Shown here piece after piece: positions 1-6,319 of a stretch of 14,582 bases of DNA (position 1 is its first letter; every line of letters begins with the position of its first letter). Both the position numbers and the translations under genes were made by a program. The notes beneath the pieces are model-generated. The model worked only from the letters and a program-made list of their open reading frames with translations, had not been told where the DNA came from and ran no database searches. Source of the stretch: CAZADS01 sp964483985 (GTDB taxonomy: Bacteria; Pseudomonadota; Alphaproteobacteria; Thalassobaculales; Thalassobaculaceae); NCBI GenBank assembly GCA_964483985.1, contig CAZADS010000001.1, forward strand, positions 1-14,582, read 5' to 3'.

Positions 1-2
1 CT

Positions 3-143
3 CCGTTACCCCATTTCGATGTAATTGGTGCAATCCAGCACATACATATCTATTGCGTAATGCGTTTAGTACTAGATAAGAAATTCGGATTGGCCAACTA
101 TGAAATGGACCCCATTAAATGGCTAGAGGCTACATATCACTAA
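3..143 (+). CDS. 3' end of an unrecognised protein, cut by the left edge
   Basis: A frame open from the left edge runs 46 codons to TAA at 141-143. It has no internal stop and a protein-like composition, with aromatic, hydrophobic and charged residues well mixed. The tail includes HFDVIGAIQHIHIY, then VMRLVLDKKFGLANYEMDP and ends KWLEATYH. I do not recognise the family. The other two forward frames stop early, which supports this one. The start lies outside the window, so length and function cannot be judged. There is no close downstream gene on the same strand, so it looks like the last gene of its unit. Confidence 0.6.
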   Translation, partial: PLPHFDVIGAIQHIHIYCVMRLVLDKKFGLANYEMDPIKWLEATYH

Positions 144-297
144 GGCTTATGGTTGCAAAAGATGTTTAGAACTATCCTCGTCCTAACTGAGCAGACGAAA
201 ATAGTCTAGAAGCAGTCTGCAATCGTAAATCTTAATGATATTTGTATTTATTCTGTAACAATTTAAACGTTTTCCCGTCAGCTGTCTCTAATAGAGT

Positions 298-313
298 GAG
301 GTCATTTGGCCTC
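298..313 (+). terminator. Weak hairpin, possible terminator
   Basis: GAGGTC and GGCCTC can form a six-pair stem (one G-T pair) around a four-base loop, followed by T-rich sequence within about 25 bases. A smaller CTCT/AGAG hairpin lies just upstream at 286-296. It sits 155 bases after the stop of the left-edge gene and could end its transcript. The T-run is not directly attached, so the call is weak. Confidence 0.25.
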
Positions 314-366
314 GGGATTAATTTTTGATTTAGTTTTTAATTAAGTTCTATGGTTTGTATCCCTAA

Positions 367-423
367 AGCCCATTCAGTGAGCCAGTAGGTAACGCTTATT
401 GGGTGGATCCAGTGATGGGGTAG
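367..423 (+). pseudogene. Relic of the C-terminus of a DUF5648 protein
   Basis: This is a short stretch between TAA at 364-366 and TAG at 421-423. Its last 12 codons read GNAYWVDPVMG plus stop, nearly identical to the end of the longer DUF5648 fragment at 2816-3046 (GTAYWVDPAMG). The dozen bases before codon 388 no longer match well. No start codon or upstream domain remains on this side, so only the extreme 3' end of the gene survives. It converges with the small ORF at 431-583, with seven bases between the two stop codons, exactly as in the other copy. Confidence 0.6.
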
Positions 424-553
424 CCAGTCTTTACGCGTCGATCGCCACCTTCTTTTTTACAGGGCGGACTGCGGACTTAGTTTCTTTCGAGGTGCTAAAT
501 TTCTTTTCCTTTTTGTAGGCATTATAAGAAGCAAGAATTTCCCCATCACTTAG
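388..553 (+). repeat. Copy A of an inverted, dispersed repeat of about 165 bp
   Basis: The plus strand here matches the minus strand of 2689-2851 along its whole length, with roughly ten substitutions and one three-base gap. The unit contains two convergent gene ends: the DUF5648 C-terminus on one strand and the small lysine-rich protein on the other. The three-base gap falls inside the small ORF and keeps its frame. No terminal inverted repeats, target-site duplication or transposase were seen, so this looks like a duplicated gene-end module rather than an insertion sequence. Confidence 0.85.
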
Positions 554-583
554 AAACCGTATGTCACTTCTCATCATTAACAT
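431..583 (-). CDS. Small lysine-rich protein, 50 aa, family unknown
   Basis: The reading frame starts with ATG at 581-583 and ends with TAA at 431-433. GGAGGT (591-596 on the plus strand as ACCTCC) precedes the ATG by seven bases, a near-ideal ribosome binding site. The product begins MLMMRSDIRFLSDGEILASY and has a strongly basic C-terminal half ending RPVKKKVAIDA. There is no signal peptide or membrane segment. A truncated second copy at 2689-2808 keeps the same C-terminus with a frame-preserving codon gap, which indicates past selection on the protein. The basic tail could bind nucleic acid or acidic surfaces, but that is a guess. I do not recognise the family. Confidence 0.6.
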   Translation of the reverse strand: MLMMRSDIRFLSDGEILASYNAYKKEKKFSTSKETKSAVRPVKKKVAIDA

Positions 584-1193
584 CAGAGTTACCTCCAAAA
601 GTAATTGATGAGCTATATTTGGTGGTTACGGATTCCTGTTCAATCAAAAACGTACTTCCTTAATACAGGCATGTGAGTTTCGACATAAAGCTGTATTTGA
701 ATTGTAAATTTATGAACTGGTTTGTGAGTTTTATCACAATGTAAAGTGATCTACTTGATGAATATGAAAAGGTATTAGTATCGAATAAGGAAATAATACC
801 TTAGTGGTAACGCTTACTAAAACTCACGATTTATCAGAAAAATAATATCTTTGTTTACCTATTAACTGTTTGTAACTCTCAATGCTCCCTCTTTAGATTG
901 CTTACGCATTCAAAAGCACGGGCATGTCGAATTGTCCAATCAATAATCCAACGTCTTTATGACGGTTGAGTGGATGCCCGTTAGCAGCAATTAGATATTT
1001 TTAAACTACCTAAAACACCAAATTCGAACGATCGAGCAAACAACGCTTCCGTTGTGGATCATTAGAATCAGTTCATGTGACCGGCTAAGCATAAGAATAT
1101 AATGAGTACGACTAGTTTTTTCATTTAATTAATATCCCTCCCCTTTTCACTATGTATATATAAAAATGAAAATCGCATTCTTTTTATTCTTAA
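584..1193. other. Gene-free stretch of 610 bases with two inverted repeats
   Basis: I see no convincing gene here on either strand. It holds the upstream region of the small minus-strand ORF (ribosome site at 591-596), a nine-base inverted repeat at 769-777/794-802 (AAGGTATTA and TAATACCTT), and a larger stem-loop at 918-981. The right part (1100-1193) is the downstream region of the minus-strand gene at 1194-1550. A strongly decayed gene may have occupied this space, but nothing recognisable is left. Confidence 0.5.
918..981. other. Stem-loop with nested hairpin
   Basis: ACGGGCAT at 918-925 pairs perfectly with ATGCCCGT at 974-981. Inside the 48-base loop, AACGTC (950-955) and GACGGTT (961-967) form a second small hairpin with one bulged G. 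There is no T-run on either side, so it is not a classical terminator. It could be a structured RNA, a decayed repeat end, or chance. No neighbouring gene explains it. Confidence 0.3.
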
Positions 1194-1550
1194 TCACTTT
1201 AAATTCTGTAGCTTCATCGTTTGATATCTTTTCAAAGCCTCATGCCATATACGCCATACTTTTGGATGTTCTAATACATTGTTAGTAACTTTAAACTCTT
1301 TGCTTAGCCCATACCTAATAAGACAGTTGAGAACTTCGGTGATCACAACTTCTTTATTTAGAATAGCAACGTTATAAATCGATGCAGGGACATCATTTCC
1401 ATTTTCATTTTTGCGTCCACACTGCCACAGAACCAGCCAACCTTTTTCAGGATTGATTGGCCCCACATGTGCTTTGTTGAGCATATCCATACCTATGAAA
1501 CCAGTATTACGAATGTCTATTAATGTTAACGGACCAAAGTCATCACCCAT
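1194..1550 (-). CDS. Conserved protein of unknown function, 118 aa
   Basis: The start ATG at 1548-1550 is preceded by GAGGGG at a spacing of five bases, and the frame ends with TGA at 1194-1196. The product has no signal peptide or membrane segment and looks soluble, with a basic C-terminal helix-like region (HEALKRYQTMKLQNLK). Distinct motifs are DIRNTGFIGMDML, AHVGPINPEKGW and WQCGRKNENGND. I do not recognise the family. Its reality is supported by a decayed paralogue at 3766-3888 that aligns without gaps over the first 38 residues and shares RNT, AH-GPINP and G. It is divergent from the Sel1 gene at 1696, with a 145-base gap that should hold both promoters. Confidence 0.75.
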   Translation of the reverse strand: MGDDFGPLTLIDIRNTGFIGMDMLNKAHVGPINPEKGWLVLWQCGRKNENGNDVPASIYNVAILNKEVVITEVLNCLIRYGLSKEFKVTNNVLEHPKVWRIWHEALKRYQTMKLQNLK

Positions 1551-1695
1551 TGAAACCCCTCAATCTAAAATCAATTTTAGGAGAGAGCACGCTCCAACCA
1601 GTGTGCGGGGAATATTAAAGCTGGCTGGAAAACGAAAGGTACTATCAAAGCTCTATTATTTGCCAGATGTATTTGTTTAGGATTAGGGTTCTGAT

Positions 1696-2202
1696 ATGAA
1701 ATATCTATGCTTTCTATTTTCTGCTTTGGTATTACTGGCCATGCTTACTGCCCCTTCGGTGACCTTAGCCAATGCACGCAAAGATTATCAAAGAGGGGTG
1801 GCCGCATATGAGGCAAAGAATTACAGCGAAACCGTCAAGTGGTGGCGTAAGGCGGCTCATCAGGGGCATATAGTCGCGCAGTTTTTTCTTGGTTATATGT
1901 ACAGTACAGGCGAGGGCGCCGAAAAGGATAGTGCGGAAGCGGCTAAATGGTACCGCAAGTCGGCTGAACAGGGATATCCAGACGCGCAATTTAATCTTGG
2001 TCTGATATACGCCGAAGGAGAAGGCATATTCAAAGATACTGTATCGGCTCACATGTGGTGGAACATAGCAGCATCAAAGGGGAATCGTAATGCAGCAAAG
2101 AATAGGGATACTATAGAAAAAAGCATGACACCTGAGGATATTTCTGAAGCTACCAAGAAAGCGAAACTCTGCCTAAGGTCTAATTACAAGAATTGTGAAT
2201 AG
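1696..2202 (+). CDS. Secreted Sel1-repeat (TPR-like) protein
   Basis: This protein of 168 residues starts with a Sec signal peptide: a hydrophobic run at residues 4-20 and a likely cleavage near residue 25 (LANA). Sel1-like helical repeats follow, with hallmark segments AAHQGHIVAQFFLGYMY, GEGAEKDSAEAAKWYRKSAE and QGYPDAQFNLGLIYAEGEG. The last segment, AHMWWNIAASKGN followed by MTPEDISEATKKAK, is the usual end of short Sel1 proteins. Such proteins act as periplasmic or surface scaffolds for protein contacts; no catalytic activity is expected. AGGG at 1685-1688 lies seven bases before the ATG. The NTF2-like gene follows after 50 bases on the same strand and may share the transcript. Confidence 0.9.
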   Translation: MKYLCFLFSALVLLAMLTAPSVTLANARKDYQRGVAAYEAKNYSETVKWWRKAAHQGHIVAQFFLGYMYSTGEGAEKDSAEAAKWYRKSAEQGYPDAQFNLGLIYAEGEGIFKDTVSAHMWWNIAASKGNRNAAKNRDTIEKSMTPEDISEATKKAKLCLRSNYKNCE

Positions 2203-2252
2203 AAAATAGACCAGAGAAACTTCTTTATAACACCTACAAAAAGACTATAAAA

Positions 2253-2696
2253 ATGCACAGCGCTCTTCTTTCCTATGTGGACTATTTAGAAAAATTAACG
2301 ACCGAAAACCTCGACAGGTTACCGTCGTATGTAGCACCAAACGTCAGGTTTAAGGACCCTTTTAATGACGTTAAGGGTATCGAAGCAATGAAGGCTGTGT
2401 TTTCCCATATGTTTGATAATGTGGAAAATATCGTTTTTAGGATTAAACGATCATACTCTGATTTAAACAGTGGGTGCATGGAATGGACCTTCTCTGGGAA
2501 AATCAGAAAAAAGCAATGGGTTTTTAATGGAACGACCATTGTATCTTTCGACGAAGAAGGACTTGTAACAGCTCATATAGACTATTGGGATTCAGGACGG
2601 GATTTTTATGAACATATGCCGATTATTGGATGGGTACTCAAATACATTCGCAATCGGTTGGAGCCCCGTCAAGGGGATAGCTGTTTAACTCAATGA
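2253..2696 (+). CDS. NTF2/SnoaL-like protein
   Basis: This is a single NTF2-like cone-fold domain of 147 residues, the usual size. Diagnostic segments are the N-terminal helices, PNVRFKDPFNDVKGIEAMKAVF, the MEWTFSG strand, and AHIDYWDSGRDFYEHMPIIGWV near the end. This subgroup is common in proteobacteria; the pocket acidic and aromatic residues are present but the substrate is unknown. The domain is expected to end near IRNRL. The last ten or so residues (PRQGDSCLTQ) are unusual, and the final codons lie at the edge of repeat copy B, so the C-terminus may have been altered by recombination. The ribosome site is weak. The ATG gives a natural N-terminus for the family. Confidence 0.85.
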   Translation: MHSALLSYVDYLEKLTTENLDRLPSYVAPNVRFKDPFNDVKGIEAMKAVFSHMFDNVENIVFRIKRSYSDLNSGCMEWTFSGKIRKKQWVFNGTTIVSFDEEGLVTAHIDYWDSGRDFYEHMPIIGWVLKYIRNRLEPRQGDSCLTQ

Positions 2697-2808
2697 TGGG
2701 GAAATTCTTGCTTCTTATAAAGCCTACAATAAAAAGGAATTTAGCTCCTCGAAAGAAACTAAGTCCACAGTCCGCCCTGTAAAAAAGAAGGTGGCGATCG
2801 ACGCGTAA
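2689..2808 (+). pseudogene. Truncated second copy of the small lysine-rich protein
   Basis: The frame from CTC at 2689 to TAA at 2806-2808 encodes LNDGEILASYKAY, a variable lysine-rich stretch one codon shorter than in copy A, then SSSKETKSTVRPVKKKVAIDA without interruption. It lacks the first ten or so residues: a TAA at 2686-2688 lies in frame directly upstream and there is no start codon. It overlaps the last codons of the NTF2-like gene in another frame. Its stop is seven bases from the stop of the convergent DUF5648 fragment. It is best read as a 5'-truncated relic created when the repeat was copied or inverted. Confidence 0.65.
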
Positions 2809-2851
2809 AGATTGGCTACCCCATCGCTGGATCCACCCAATAAGCTGTACC
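2689..2851 (-). repeat. Copy B of the inverted, dispersed repeat
   Basis: This is the inverted counterpart of 388-553. Identity begins around CTCAATGATGGGG at the left, next to the stop codon of the NTF2-like gene, and fades after the GTACC that encodes Gly-Thr of the DUF5648 end. With copy A it brackets about 2.1 kb carrying the 118-residue protein gene, the Sel1 gene and the NTF2-like gene. Confidence 0.85.
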
Positions 2852-3046
2852 CTCAAAATTAAACGAAGGGAGGCTAGCAAAAATACTGTTCTTCTCAACC
2901 TCGGCAGCAGTGTAGAAGCGTGTGCCTGTCTGGGTATTAAAGAACCGGTAAAGCGGCGTTCGACTCCCTATTTGTTCTATATAGGCGGGATATTTTTTAC
3001 TTTCGAGATTAATAGAATCGATGATTGAAAGAAGTGTGCTGAACAT
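2816..3046 (-). pseudogene. C-terminal fragment of a DUF5648 exoprotein
   Basis: The frame encodes 76 residues with one DUF5648 unit: TPLYRFFNTQTGTRFYTAAE, an EK-rich turn, then FNFEGTAYWVDPAMG. DUF5648 repeats normally occur at the ends of larger secreted or surface proteins, where they are thought to bind a ligand or surface. Here nothing else remains: the frame has stops a few codons above the first ATG (3044-3046), and no good ribosome site precedes that ATG. I read it as a truncated gene rather than a functional small protein. Its last codons are shared with repeat copy A. Confidence 0.6.
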
Positions 3047-3135
3047 TTTTAGAGCCAGTATTTTCCTATGTTATTGCTAACTTCTCACCTAAATCTGTAT
3101 TGTGGAATCCGATCCAACCGACGGAGGGGGAACAA

Positions 3136-3756
3136 ATGTTAAAACCACATACCTCGGAAGCCACCATCGCCTGTAAATGTGGGAAATGCCAACTTATCCT
3201 AGGGGATCGTAGGGCTTTAAAATATCTTAGGTGCGGGTGCGAAGATTGCCGTCAAGCTTTGCAGTGGGGACACTTAAATGGCGCTACCGTACCCGATGAC
3301 CTTCCTCATCTCTACTATGTTCGTTCGGATATAATTGGAGCCAAAGGCAAACAACACATGAAAGTGTTTAAACTCCGAAAGGACGGCAGGTCTTCCCGTC
3401 TATACTGCAAAGAGTGTTATTCTTTAATGGGCATTGATCACCCCAATTATAAAAGCGAGATCTTTTTAATTTTTCCTAAACATTGTAAAACTAATTGTGA
3501 TCTTTCTGTTCCATTGACGGCAATAATATTTTTAAATGATTATCCGACGGATTTTGCCTTACCGCCATCAGACGTACCTTCTTTCTACTCTTTAAGTGAC
3601 GATCAAGAACGAAAAAGATTTTTATCATTGCCAGGCAATATTCTCGAATTCCCCTCTGAACCCTCACAGGGAGAAAGCTTTACATCGTTTTTACAAGACC
3701 TCGGCCCCGTAGAAATATTAGATTTGGAACGGGGCAAAAATTTACGTCCCGATTGA
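3136..3756 (+). CDS. GFA/CENP-V-like zinc-binding protein
   Basis: The start chosen is ATG at 3136, with GGAGG (3123-3127) eight bases upstream; an in-frame ATG at 3100 lacks such a site. The 206-residue product has the cysteine pattern of the glutathione-dependent formaldehyde-activating / CENP-V fold: CKCGKC at residues 13-18, CGCEDC at 33-38 and YCKECY at 90-95, enough for two zinc sites. The central part (GRSSRLYCKECYS, then an H-P-Y segment) fits an atypical subgroup with an extra C-terminal region of about 100 residues rich in acidic and aromatic residues. Despite the family name, most members have no proven enzyme activity. A different GFA subtype lies at 7417-7854. Confidence 0.75.
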   Translation: MLKPHTSEATIACKCGKCQLILGDRRALKYLRCGCEDCRQALQWGHLNGATVPDDLPHLYYVRSDIIGAKGKQHMKVFKLRKDGRSSRLYCKECYSLMGIDHPNYKSEIFLIFPKHCKTNCDLSVPLTAIIFLNDYPTDFALPPSDVPSFYSLSDDQERKRFLSLPGNILEFPSEPSQGESFTSFLQDLGPVEILDLERGKNLRPD

Positions 3757-3765
3757 GGTTACGCA

Positions 3766-3888
3766 TTGCGCGATAATTTAAGCCCTATAATTTCAATAAA
3801 TGTCCGTAATACTAGTTTTATTTGCCTAGACGTGCTGTCTAATGCCCACTTAGGTCCAATAAATCCGAGCCGAGGCTAGTTATTTCTC
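3766..3888 (+). pseudogene. Decayed paralogue of the 118-residue unknown protein
   Basis: Ten bases after the stop of the GFA-like gene, TTG at 3766 opens a frame that aligns without gaps to residues 1-37 of the protein at 1194-1550. It shares D3, P7, I11, RNT (14-16), F18, D22, L24, AH (27-28), GPINP (30-34) and G37. A GAGG ribosome site (3755-3758) sits seven bases before the TTG. Codon 38, tryptophan in the intact gene, is TAG here (3877-3879). Similarity continues weakly for three or four more codons (LFL against LVL) and is then lost; the region to 4026 shows no further gene. It lies on the opposite strand from its intact relative. Confidence 0.7.
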
Positions 3889-4026
3889 CGGTCACAAAGC
3901 CATTAATTCTTTCAAAAACAGTATTCGACGTCTTTCGACCAGTCTCATTTTAATATTGATTTTTATTAAAGTTCCTTCTACCCCAGCAAACAGCTATAGT
4001 TACCAAAATGAAAATCGACAGAAAAA

Positions 4027-5985
4027 ATGTCCTCCAATCTTAATCAACTCCTGCAGGAAGCGATATCAGCTCACAAAAGCAACGATTTTCTAAAAGCTGA
4101 AAAGCTGTATCGTCATATCCTCGCACGTAAACCCAATCAGCCAGAGATAAAACATAATTTAGAAATAGCTATTGGTCAGATAAAACTTAATGAACTTATC
4201 AATCAACTTAATTCTGAAGAATGGGACGCAGTGCTCGCAAATGGCATAGCCTTAATTAAACAATTCCCTATATCCCCTTTAATACCCAATATACTGGGAA
4301 CGGCAACCCATAAATTAGGACATTCAGAGCGGGCAATTTATTATTTCATGAGAGCAATAGAAATTGAACCCACAAATGCTGAAGCTCACAATAATCTGGG
4401 TGTTATATTTAACGAGCTCGGACGAAATAACGATGCAGTCCGTATCTACAACAAGGGTTTGAAATTAAATCCAAACCATTCCGCACTCCACAACCATTTA
4501 GGCAATGCATTAAATGATTTAGGTTACACAAGCAAAGCGGTAGCTAGCTATACTAAAGCCGTTGACCTAGAGCCAAACTATCAGGAGGCGCATTACAATT
4601 TAGGAAATATTCAGCGAACCAATGGAAGCAAAAAACGGGCGATCCAAAGTTACAACAACGTCTTAGATTTAAAACCAGATTATATTGAAGCCCACAATAA
4701 TCTAGGGGTAGTCTTTTCTGAACTTGGCAAGTCGCAAAAAGCTTTAAAACATTATAATAGAGCTATTGCTATCAAACCCGATTATGTTGAAGCCTATAAT
4801 AATTTAGGAATAATTCTCAGTGAACTTGAAAAACCCAAGGAAGCTCTAAAAAGTTACATTAGAATTATTAAAATTAAGCCTGATTACGCGGAAGCTCATA
4901 ATAGTCTTGGCGGAATCCTTAAAATTCTTAATCGTTACAAAGAAGCCGTCGGCAGCCTAAAAAAAGCGATTACATTGAAGCCAAACTATGCCGCGGCTCT
5001 TAATAATTTAGGGCTCATCCTTAATGATTCTGGTAAATCCAAAGATTCTATAAAAAGCTATAGAAAAACGATCACAGTCGACCCTTTCTATGCTGAAGCT
5101 TACAACAATCTTGGCGGTGCTTTAAAGGATTTTAGCCAGATAGAGGAAGCTACGGCTAGTTACAATAGAGCGATTAAATTAAAGCCAGCCTATGCTTCAG
5201 CTTACTACAACCTCAGTAATATCGTTATGCTTTCCAGACAACATAAAAAGGCTTTAAAAGGATACAAAAGAACTCTGTTAATCAGTCCAAATTTTGAGCG
5301 AGCTGAACATCTGATTAACGGTCTCGAAGGAACAACCACTAAAACTGCCCCGAGAGATTATGTCAGAGAACTTTTTAACGACTATGCTAGTAAGTTCGAT
5401 GATCATTTGAACAATACGTTAGGCTACAAAACACCTAAACACCTGAGACAATTACATGATAAACTTTATACTCAGAAAAGACGATATTCAAACGTCTTAG
5501 ACCTAGGTTGTGGAACTGGGTTGAGTGCCGAAACGTTCCGGGATATTAGCGACAATTTAGTAGGAATAGATCTATCTAGTAACATGATCGAACAAGCAAA
5601 ACAAAAAAATATCTATGATGAGTTAATAATAGGAGATCTGATAGAGGAAGCTTCTAATCTTACAAAAAAAAACAGGCTGTTCGATTTGTTTATATGCGCA
5701 GATGTTCTGGTATATATTGGAGACTGCCACGAATTGTTTTCATCAATTAAGAAGATTTCTGAAAAGACGTCATTGCTCATATTTTCGACTGAAAAAAAAG
5801 ACGGCGATGGTTACAGCCTCCAAAAAAGCGGTCGTTTCGCACATTCCTATTCATACATTGAGAGTTGTGCAAACAAATTTGGTTTCAAAGTCTTAGCTTA
5901 TCGCGAAGGTTTTTTAAGAAAAGATATGAATGAATCCTTAACAGGTGGCCTTTATATGATAATAATCACGAATTCTTCCCATTAA
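4027..5985 (+). CDS. TPR-repeat protein with C-terminal SAM methyltransferase
   Basis: This protein of 652 residues has two parts. Residues 1 to about 440 form ten or eleven tetratricopeptide repeats of 34 residues, recognisable by recurring AEAHNNLGVIFNELG-like helix A and A-x-x-Y-x-x-A-I-x-x-x-P-D/N-Y helix B ends. From about 441, APRDYVRELFNDYASKFDDHL introduces a class I methyltransferase: SAM-binding VLDLGCGTG at 490-498, acidic residue in LVGIDLS, and a motif II-like FDLFICADVLVYIGD near 553. The TPR part probably recruits a protein or glycan-assembly partner and the enzyme part methylates an unknown target. There is no signal peptide, so it is cytoplasmic. No clear Shine-Dalgarno is visible and no neighbour suggests an operon. 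Confidence 0.9.
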   Translation: MSSNLNQLLQEAISAHKSNDFLKAEKLYRHILARKPNQPEIKHNLEIAIGQIKLNELINQLNSEEWDAVLANGIALIKQFPISPLIPNILGTATHKLGHSERAIYYFMRAIEIEPTNAEAHNNLGVIFNELGRNNDAVRIYNKGLKLNPNHSALHNHLGNALNDLGYTSKAVASYTKAVDLEPNYQEAHYNLGNIQRTNGSKKRAIQSYNNVLDLKPDYIEAHNNLGVVFSELGKSQKALKHYNRAIAIKPDYVEAYNNLGIILSELEKPKEALKSYIRIIKIKPDYAEAHNSLGGILKILNRYKEAVGSLKKAITLKPNYAAALNNLGLILNDSGKSKDSIKSYRKTITVDPFYAEAYNNLGGALKDFSQIEEATASYNRAIKLKPAYASAYYNLSNIVMLSRQHKKALKGYKRTLLISPNFERAEHLINGLEGTTTKTAPRDYVRELFNDYASKFDDHLNNTLGYKTPKHLRQLHDKLYTQKRRYSNVLDLGCGTGLSAETFRDISDNLVGIDLSSNMIEQAKQKNIYDELIIGDLIEEASNLTKKNRLFDLFICADVLVYIGDCHELFSSIKKISEKTSLLIFSTEKKDGDGYSLQKSGRFAHSYSYIESCANKFGFKVLAYREGFLRKDMNESLTGGLYMIIITNSSH

Positions 5986-6047
5986 TGCTTTAGATTACAA
6001 AACTTAAGCTTTCGTATATTTTTCCAAACTCAGCTGATATTATTTTA

Positions 6048-6063
6048 GCGTTTTTTCAAACGC
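6048..6063 (+). terminator. Hairpin downstream of the TPR-methyltransferase gene
   Basis: GCGTTT and AAACGC form a six-pair stem around a TTTC loop, about 60 bases after the stop codon. There is no following T-run, so termination here is only possible. No better candidate lies between 5986 and 6127. Confidence 0.25.
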
Positions 6064-6071
6064 CACAACTA

Positions 6072-6087
6072 CCTCCCTAATAGGAGG
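6072..6087 (+). promoter_or_regulatory. Hairpin that contains a strong Shine-Dalgarno
   Basis: CCTCC (6072-6076) pairs perfectly with GGAGG (6083-6087) around a six-base loop. The GGAGG is part of AGGAGG, a perfect ribosome site, so folding would hide it. No ATG, GTG or TTG follows at proper spacing; the codon ten bases downstream, in frame with the membrane ORF, is ATA (6098-6100). It may be a masked ribosome site of a gene whose start codon has mutated. Confidence 0.35.
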
Positions 6088-6127
6088 AAACTATTTCATA
6101 TCTATCGTAAAGATAGTCGATCTCGGT

Positions 6128-6319
6128 TTGAAGATTGTTGAGTCCTCAAAAGTGCCAACGTTTATAATAATAGTTTTGGGCCTATTAGGGCTACTTTTCG
6201 TAAATTCGAATTCGCGTTCTGGCATAGCCGTTATAATATTTGTGTTGCCGCCGTATATATACTGGCATTGTCGACAATCGCATTGGAGAGAACCCAGCGT
6301 TTTTCCTTTCGAGATATAA
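6128..6319 (+). CDS. Doubtful small membrane protein, about 63 aa
   Basis: The frame is open from 6038 to TAA at 6317-6319 but contains no ATG. The first usual start is TTG at 6128, without a ribosome site. The only good Shine-Dalgarno (AGGAGG, 6082-6087) would serve ATA at 6098, giving ten more residues. The sequence has two hydrophobic segments (TFIIIVLGLLGLLFV and GIAVIIFVLPPYIYW) joined by a short polar loop, then a tail with several basic and aromatic residues. I do not recognise a family. It may be a real two-pass membrane peptide, or a gene whose ATG start has become ATA. Distance to the following GST gene is over 200 bases. Confidence 0.35.
   Translation: MKIVESSKVPTFIIIVLGLLGLLFVNSNSRSGIAVIIFVLPPYIYWHCRQSHWREPSVFPFEI

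Noticed and set aside
1166..1285. Plus-strand mini-ORF starting MKIAFFLFLITLNSVASS, which looks like a signal peptide
   Set aside because: It is mostly antisense to the C-terminal part of the better supported gene at 1194-1550, has no ribosome site and ends after about 39 codons.
388..2851. The inverted repeat pair as the ends of a transposon
   Set aside because: No transposase lies between the arms, and there are no short terminal repeats or target duplications; the arms are gene ends, and the genes between them are ordinary.
2638..2898. Minus-strand frame of 86 codons across repeat copy B
   Set aside because: It is out of frame with both the DUF5648 fragment and the small ORF; its partial conservation in copy A only reflects the DNA repeat. 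The three-base gap and substitutions fit the small ORF instead.
4300..5300. Direct DNA repeats within the TPR gene as a CRISPR-like or satellite array
   Set aside because: The periodicity is 102 bases, equal to 34 codons, and degenerate in the way of TPR coding repeats; there are no spacers.
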